A stretch of DNA of 10,369 nt. It comes from Oscillospiraceae bacterium (GTDB taxonomy: Bacteria > Bacillota > Clostridia > Oscillospirales > Oscillospiraceae). Made by a program: the position numbers and the translations under genes. Shown here one piece after another: positions 7,901 to 10,369 of the stretch (position 1 is the stretch's first letter; each line of letters starts with the position of its first letter). The notes beneath the pieces were generated by a model. The model did no database searches. It was not told the origin of the DNA and saw nothing but the letters and a program-made list of their open reading frames with translations. Location of the stretch: assembly GCA_020025375.1 (NCBI GenBank), contig JAHHSF010000042.1:1-10369 (forward strand), written 5' to 3'.

Positions 7901-9148
7901 TGCACCGGGGTCAAGCGGACCACCGGCCAGCACCCCGGCGGCATGGTGGTGGTGCCACAGACCATGTCCATCTACGACTTCTGCCCGGTTCAGCACCCGG
8001 CGGACGACACGGGTACCGACATCATCACCACCCACTTTGAATATCACTCCATGGAGGCCAACCTCCTGAAACTGGATATGCTGGGACACGACGACCCTTC
8101 CATGATTCGTATGCTTCAGGACCTCACCGGTGTGGATCCCCAGAAAATTCCTCTGGACGACCCGGACACCATGAGCCTGTTCACCACCTCGGAAAAGCTG
8201 GGCTTTACCGACGACAAGGTGCTGGGGCCTACCGGAGCGGTGGCCATTCCCGAGTTCGGTACCTCCTTTGTCCGTGGGATGCTTCAGGAGACCCAGCCAA
8301 AGGAGTTTGACGTTCTGGTGCGACTGTCCGGCTTTTCTCACGGTACAGACGTGTGGTTGGGCAATGCCAGAGACCTGATTTTGTCCAAGACCGCCACGGT
8401 CAGCCAGGCCATCGGCTGTCGTGACGACATCATGCTCTACCTCATCTCCAAGGGTATGGAGCCCAAGCGGGCCTTCAAATTCATGGAGGCGGTCCGTAAG
8501 GGCGCCATTCACAAGGGAAAGCCGTGGCCTGACGGGATTGTGGAGGAGATGCAAAGCCTAGGCGTGCCCGAATGGTATATTGAGTCCTGCCGAAAAATTG
8601 CCTATCTGTTCCCCAAGGCCCACGCCGTGGCCTACGTGATGATGGCCTTCCGGATCGCCTGGTTCAAGGTCCACCGGCCCCTGGCTTTCTACGCGGCCTA
8701 CTTCTCCATTCGGGCCAAGGCCTTCGATGCTACGGTCATGTGCCGGGACTTTGACACCGTGAAGCGGAAGATGCGAGAGATCCGGGGCAAGATGGACGAG
8801 AAGAAGGCTTCCGCCGTGGAGGAGGATATGTATACGACGCTGGAGGTAGTGTACGAATTTTACCTCCGAGGTTTTACTTTCCACCCTATTGACTTTTTCA
8901 CCTCAGATGCGGTAAACTTTCAGGTAGATTGGGCAGAAGGAACCCTGCTCCCGCCCTTCACGTCTGTTCCCGGCCTGGGAGAGACCGCCGCCCGCTCCAT
9001 CGTGGAACAGCGGCAGGGGAAGACCTTCGTCTCAGTGGAGGAGGCGGCCGCCGCCTGTCCCAAGCTGACCAATACCCATGTGGAACTGCTCAAGGAGATG
9101 GGGGCCTTCGGGTCCTTGCCCGCCGAGAGCCAATTAACACTCTTTTGA
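4937..9148 (+). CDS. polC: DNA polymerase III alpha subunit, PolC type
   Basis: PolC is the essential replicative DNA polymerase of low-GC Gram-positive lineages, with its own proofreading exonuclease. The protein has 1403 residues. Order: short N-terminal domain (about 1-75); acidic, Pro-rich then Lys/Ala/Gly-rich linker (about 80-155); OB domain (about 165-265); PHP domain from HLHT (His279); inserted DnaQ-like exonuclease; rest of PHP (GDVH near 693); polymerase core; C-terminal tail. Exonuclease residues are Asp376 and Glu378 (DLETTG), Asp461 (HNAAFD), His514 and Asp519. Polymerase aspartates are Asp922 and Asp924 (PDIDLNFSG) and Asp1047 (LKLDMLG). A four-cysteine zinc site (Cys866, 869, 893, 896) marks the PolC rather than DnaE class. 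The extreme C-terminus QLTLF is a sliding-clamp-binding pentapeptide. The gene follows ispG after 69 bases and is complete. Confidence 0.97.
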   Translation: MAYPAFLTVFGAYRPQGALAALLADWQVEKAVICKVTRSIRAELLCSVQPEEALLRRVEVEMGMTYRVEVALTARTHEAPTVTAEEELNPLPDDRDAPPPPGDEDAPGVPEEPPVSAEEDVFKRTEAIRAEAMKKAAAARKSHPSKGGKKGGAGKVIFGREVKKDPTPMGELDLDMGTVAVQGEVFSIDHRELKKRGAWVVSFDVTDYTGSVRVTKFFPGDEGKAIVDGVKKGMYLLIQGRLTINRFDNDMVLEPDSIVQGQRPEGRKDTAKEKRVELHLHTRMSAMDALTDTGAAVKRAAGWGHPAIAITDHGVAQSFPDAWHAAEKAYLPKANEDDPDIPIKIIYGVEAYMVPDRPAVNGNDKTPFDGAFVAFDLETTGLSRYTDRITEIGAVLIENGEIVEEFNTFADPQRKLDPENIKLTGITDEMLVGAPSQEEAIRAFLAFAGDRPLVAHNAAFDMGFMREGCARFGIPFDYTSVDTLTLAQKLLPHLSKHKLDVVSKYFRLPEFNHHRASDDAAAAARILLPLLKMLEEKECHNIGEINATLRGQASGGSAWLHPYHLILLVKDQVGLKNLYQLISASHLEYFKRKPIMPKSLVEEHREGLIIGSACEAGELFQAIMEGQSQDELEAMASWYDYLEIQPISNNAFMLRPDRKGRIRAKDEEQIRDWNRVVVSLGEKLGKPVCATGDVHFLDPKDEIYRHILLDSMKFDDADESNPLYFRTTDEMLREFSYLGEEKAREVVVTNTNLIADQVQRFELLPKDLFPPKLENSDGELRDLVWGKAHDLYGENPPPVVVERIETELHDILSRHYDVIYMSAQKLVQDSLEHGYLVGSRGSVGSSIVAFMSGITEVNSLPPHYRCPKCKHSDFEIAKELGAGCGADMPDALCPICGTPYAKDGFNIPFETFLGFGGDKVPDIDLNFSGEYQAKAHRKTFELFGEHHVFRAGTIGTVAEKTAFGYVKKYLEARGKRVTRAEENRLAKGCTGVKRTTGQHPGGMVVVPQTMSIYDFCPVQHPADDTGTDIITTHFEYHSMEANLLKLDMLGHDDPSMIRMLQDLTGVDPQKIPLDDPDTMSLFTTSEKLGFTDDKVLGPTGAVAIPEFGTSFVRGMLQETQPKEFDVLVRLSGFSHGTDVWLGNARDLILSKTATVSQAIGCRDDIMLYLISKGMEPKRAFKFMEAVRKGAIHKGKPWPDGIVEEMQSLGVPEWYIESCRKIAYLFPKAHAVAYVMMAFRIAWFKVHRPLAFYAAYFSIRAKAFDATVMCRDFDTVKRKMREIRGKMDEKKASAVEEDMYTTLEVVYEFYLRGFTFHPIDFFTSDAVNFQVDWAEGTLLPPFTSVPGLGETAARSIVEQRQGKTFVSVEEAAAACPKLTNTHVELLKEMGAFGSLPAESQLTLF

Positions 9149-9176
9149 ACGTGATGCCCAAAAAGGAGGTATTTCT

Positions 9177-9881
9177 ATGAACGAAAACCAATTTGACTTC
9201 GACAGTGGATATGTCCGGGAGACGCTGGGTTCCTATACCAACCGCACCTTCTTCTGGATGTTCCTGGGCCTGCTCACCACCTTCGGGGTGGCCTGGTTTG
9301 GGGCAAGGAGCGGCCTGGTCTGGCAGATGCTCTATTCCATTCCCATGATTCAGATCGTTCTGCTGGTGGCGCAGTTGGCGGTAGTGCTGGTCCTCAGCGC
9401 CCGGGTCCATAAGATTCAGGTGGGTACCGCCTACACCCTTTTCTTTGCGTATTCCATTCTTACCGGCGTTACCTTCTCGGCCATCTTCCTGGCCTACGAC
9501 CTTGGGACCGTCCTTCTGGCCTTTGGTATGACCGCCCTTTATTTTGGTGGCATGGCCCTGTATGGCCACTTTACCAAGACCGACCTCTCCCGTATGCGTC
9601 CCATTCTCATGGGCGGGCTCATCTGTCTGATCGTTTTCGGTCTGCTTTCCCTTTTCCTGCCCATAGGAGCCTTTGACCGGCTTCTCTGCCTGGCAGGTGT
9701 GGGGATTTTCATGGCCTTCACCGCCTATGACACCCAGAAGATCAAGGCTTTCTATAACTATTATTCCGGGTATCCCGAGATGCTGGAGAAGGCTTCTATC
9801 CTCGCCGCCCTGGAGCTCTATCTGGACTTCATCAACCTGTTTCTTTACCTGCTTCGCATCTTCGCCAAAAACCGGGACTGA
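9177..9881 (+). CDS. Bax inhibitor-1/YccA family integral membrane protein
   Basis: This 234-residue protein belongs to the BI-1 (TMBIM, YetJ/YccA/YbhL) family. Characterised bacterial members act as pH-sensitive calcium leak channels (YetJ) or interact with FtsH (YccA). The role here is unknown. A short polar N-terminus (1-22) is followed by about seven hydrophobic segments (about 24-42, 50-74, 84-106, 110-130, 143-161, 167-182, 206-229). Family motifs include HFTKTDLSRM after the fourth helix, FTAYDTQKIK with Asp185, and a final helix reading ALELYLDFINLFLYLLRI with Asp217. By position, Asp185 and Asp217 may correspond to the acidic latch pair described for YetJ, which is inference. The start is secure: AAGGAGGT (9163-9170) lies 6 bases before the ATG. 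The gene begins 28 bases after polC with no terminator between, so the two are probably co-transcribed. Confidence 0.9.
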   Translation: MNENQFDFDSGYVRETLGSYTNRTFFWMFLGLLTTFGVAWFGARSGLVWQMLYSIPMIQIVLLVAQLAVVLVLSARVHKIQVGTAYTLFFAYSILTGVTFSAIFLAYDLGTVLLAFGMTALYFGGMALYGHFTKTDLSRMRPILMGGLICLIVFGLLSLFLPIGAFDRLLCLAGVGIFMAFTAYDTQKIKAFYNYYSGYPEMLEKASILAALELYLDFINLFLYLLRIFAKNRD

Positions 9882-10067
9882 CAAAAAATACTCTGTCCTT
9901 CATGAATTGACGATATGTGGTTTTCCTTTTGGGGGACCCCTCTGCACAACGCCTTTTCTTCCATGATACAAAAAGTAGACACCATTAAAAACACAAGTTT
10001 TTAATGGTGTCTACTTTTATTTTACAGATGCGCAGTTACTGTCCAGGCTCCGTTTTTTTGTATGTAT
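9882..10067. other. Intergenic spacer between convergent genes
   Basis: This stretch between the BI-1 stop and the PEPCK stop is more AT-rich than the flanking genes. Apart from the long hairpin I see no gene, RNA or promoter in it. A short self-complementary GGGG/CCCC run near 9930 has no room for a loop. Confidence 0.6.
9971..10018. terminator. Perfect 22-bp inverted repeat, probable bidirectional terminator
   Basis: Arms at 9971-9992 and 9997-10018 are exact reverse complements around the 4-base loop ACAA. The base of the stem is four A-T pairs. On the plus strand the right arm runs into TTTTATTTT, and on the minus strand the other arm ends in TTTTTG, so each direction has a U-rich tail. 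The repeat lies 89 bases after the BI-1 stop and 49 bases after the minus-strand PEPCK stop, between convergent genes. The stem is unusually long and has only about six G-C pairs. A palindromic mobile remnant is an alternative reading. Confidence 0.75.
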
Positions 10068-10369
10068 TTACTTATCCAGACGAGCTTCCAGGCCCTCCAG
10101 CTCGGCCATAAGCTCTTTCGGGAGCTTGTCGCCAAATTTGCCATAAAAGTCCCGAATCTGGGCGGCTTCTTCCTTCCAGAGGGCGGGGTCCACGGCGAGA
10201 ATGGAGGCCAGTGTCTCCGGAGTGATGTCGCACCCCTCTGTGTTCAGGTCCTCGGGCCGGGGAACGGTGCCGATTGGGGTATCCACCCCCTCGGCCTTAC
10301 CATCGCATCGATTCAGCGCCCACTCCAGGACCCGAAGATTGTCCCCAAAGCCAGGCCACAGGAAATGGC
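10068..10369 (-). CDS. pckG: Phosphoenolpyruvate carboxykinase (GTP), C-terminal part
   Basis: This is the 3' end of a minus-strand gene whose start lies beyond the right edge. About 99 C-terminal residues are visible. GTP-dependent PEPCK interconverts oxaloacetate plus GTP with PEP, GDP and CO2, linking the TCA-cycle acids to glycolysis and gluconeogenesis. The first readable residues, FLWPGFGDN, match the guanine-binding segment of GTP-type enzymes (Phe525, Phe530 and Asn533 in human PCK1). They are followed by RVLEWALNR, DGKAEG and TPIGTVP, as in the family, and a helical tail ending LEARLDK with a TAA stop at 10068. The reading frame continues upstream of the Met encoded at 10284-10286, so that Met is internal and not a start. 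The ATP-type PckA family has an unrelated C-terminus. The gene converges on the BI-1 gene with the shared hairpin between them. Confidence 0.9.
   Translation of the reverse strand, partial: HFLWPGFGDNLRVLEWALNRCDGKAEGVDTPIGTVPRPEDLNTEGCDITPETLASILAVDPALWKEEAAQIRDFYGKFGDKLPKELMAELEGLEARLDK

Noticed and set aside
7274..8554. 426-codon open frame on the minus strand opposite polC
   Set aside because: It mirrors the polymerase core, has composition typical of antisense frames (His/Gly/Val-rich) and no known motif or convincing ribosome-binding site.
9925..9940. GGGGGACCCC as an extra terminator stem near the BI-1 gene
   Set aside because: The complementary runs are separated by too few bases to form a loop, and no T tract follows directly.
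10284..10286. Met codon on the minus strand as start of a 72-residue protein
   Set aside because: The frame continues upstream to the window edge with clear PEPCK homology, so this Met is not a start.
1..10369. An undescribed defence, mobile or biosynthetic system
   Set aside because: All coding space is filled by well-known housekeeping families with intact key residues. There are no integrases, transposases, repeats arrays or unexplained genes.

Overview
The window looks like a core-genome segment of a moderately GC-rich Gram-positive (Bacillota) bacterium. The evidence is a PolC-type replicative polymerase, the order uppS-cdsA-dxr-rseP-ispG-polC typical of Clostridia, strong purine-rich Shine-Dalgarno sites and frequent non-ATG starts. 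The GC-rich codon choice together with a GTP-type PEP carboxykinase suggests an Oscillospiraceae-like gut clostridium (Flavonifractor/Oscillibacter relatives). The family placement is inference, not something the sequence proves.

Layout: positions 44-4867 carry five tightly packed plus-strand genes. They are uppS (undecaprenyl diphosphate synthase), cdsA (CDP-diacylglycerol synthase), dxr (DXP reductoisomerase), rseP (site-2 intramembrane metalloprotease) and ispG (HMBPP synthase). Neighbouring genes overlap by a base or a few bases, or are separated by fewer than 13 bases. Most ribosome-binding sites lie inside or across the end of the previous gene, so the block is almost certainly one translationally coupled operon. 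After a 69-base AT-rich gap with a possible weak promoter comes polC (4937-9148), then 28 bases later a Bax-inhibitor-1 family membrane protein (9177-9881). A 186-base spacer (9882-10067) holds a perfect 22-bp hairpin that probably terminates transcription from both sides. The window closes with the 3' end of a minus-strand gene for GTP-dependent PEP carboxykinase, which runs off the right edge.

How the genes work together: Dxr and IspG are the second and sixth enzymes of the MEP pathway and supply isoprenoid precursors. UppS condenses these into the C55 lipid carrier for cell-wall synthesis. CdsA makes the activated precursor of anionic phospholipids. RseP cleaves membrane-embedded regulators or signal-peptide remnants. 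The operon is therefore an envelope-precursor unit joined to chromosome replication (PolC).

I found no mobile element, CRISPR array, RNA gene, defence system or novel system. Every gene belongs to a well-known family with its key catalytic residues in place. The items worth a second look are the long perfect hairpin, the revised start codons, the chain of embedded ribosome-binding sites, the low-complexity linker near the PolC N-terminus, and the placement of the BI-1 gene behind polC.
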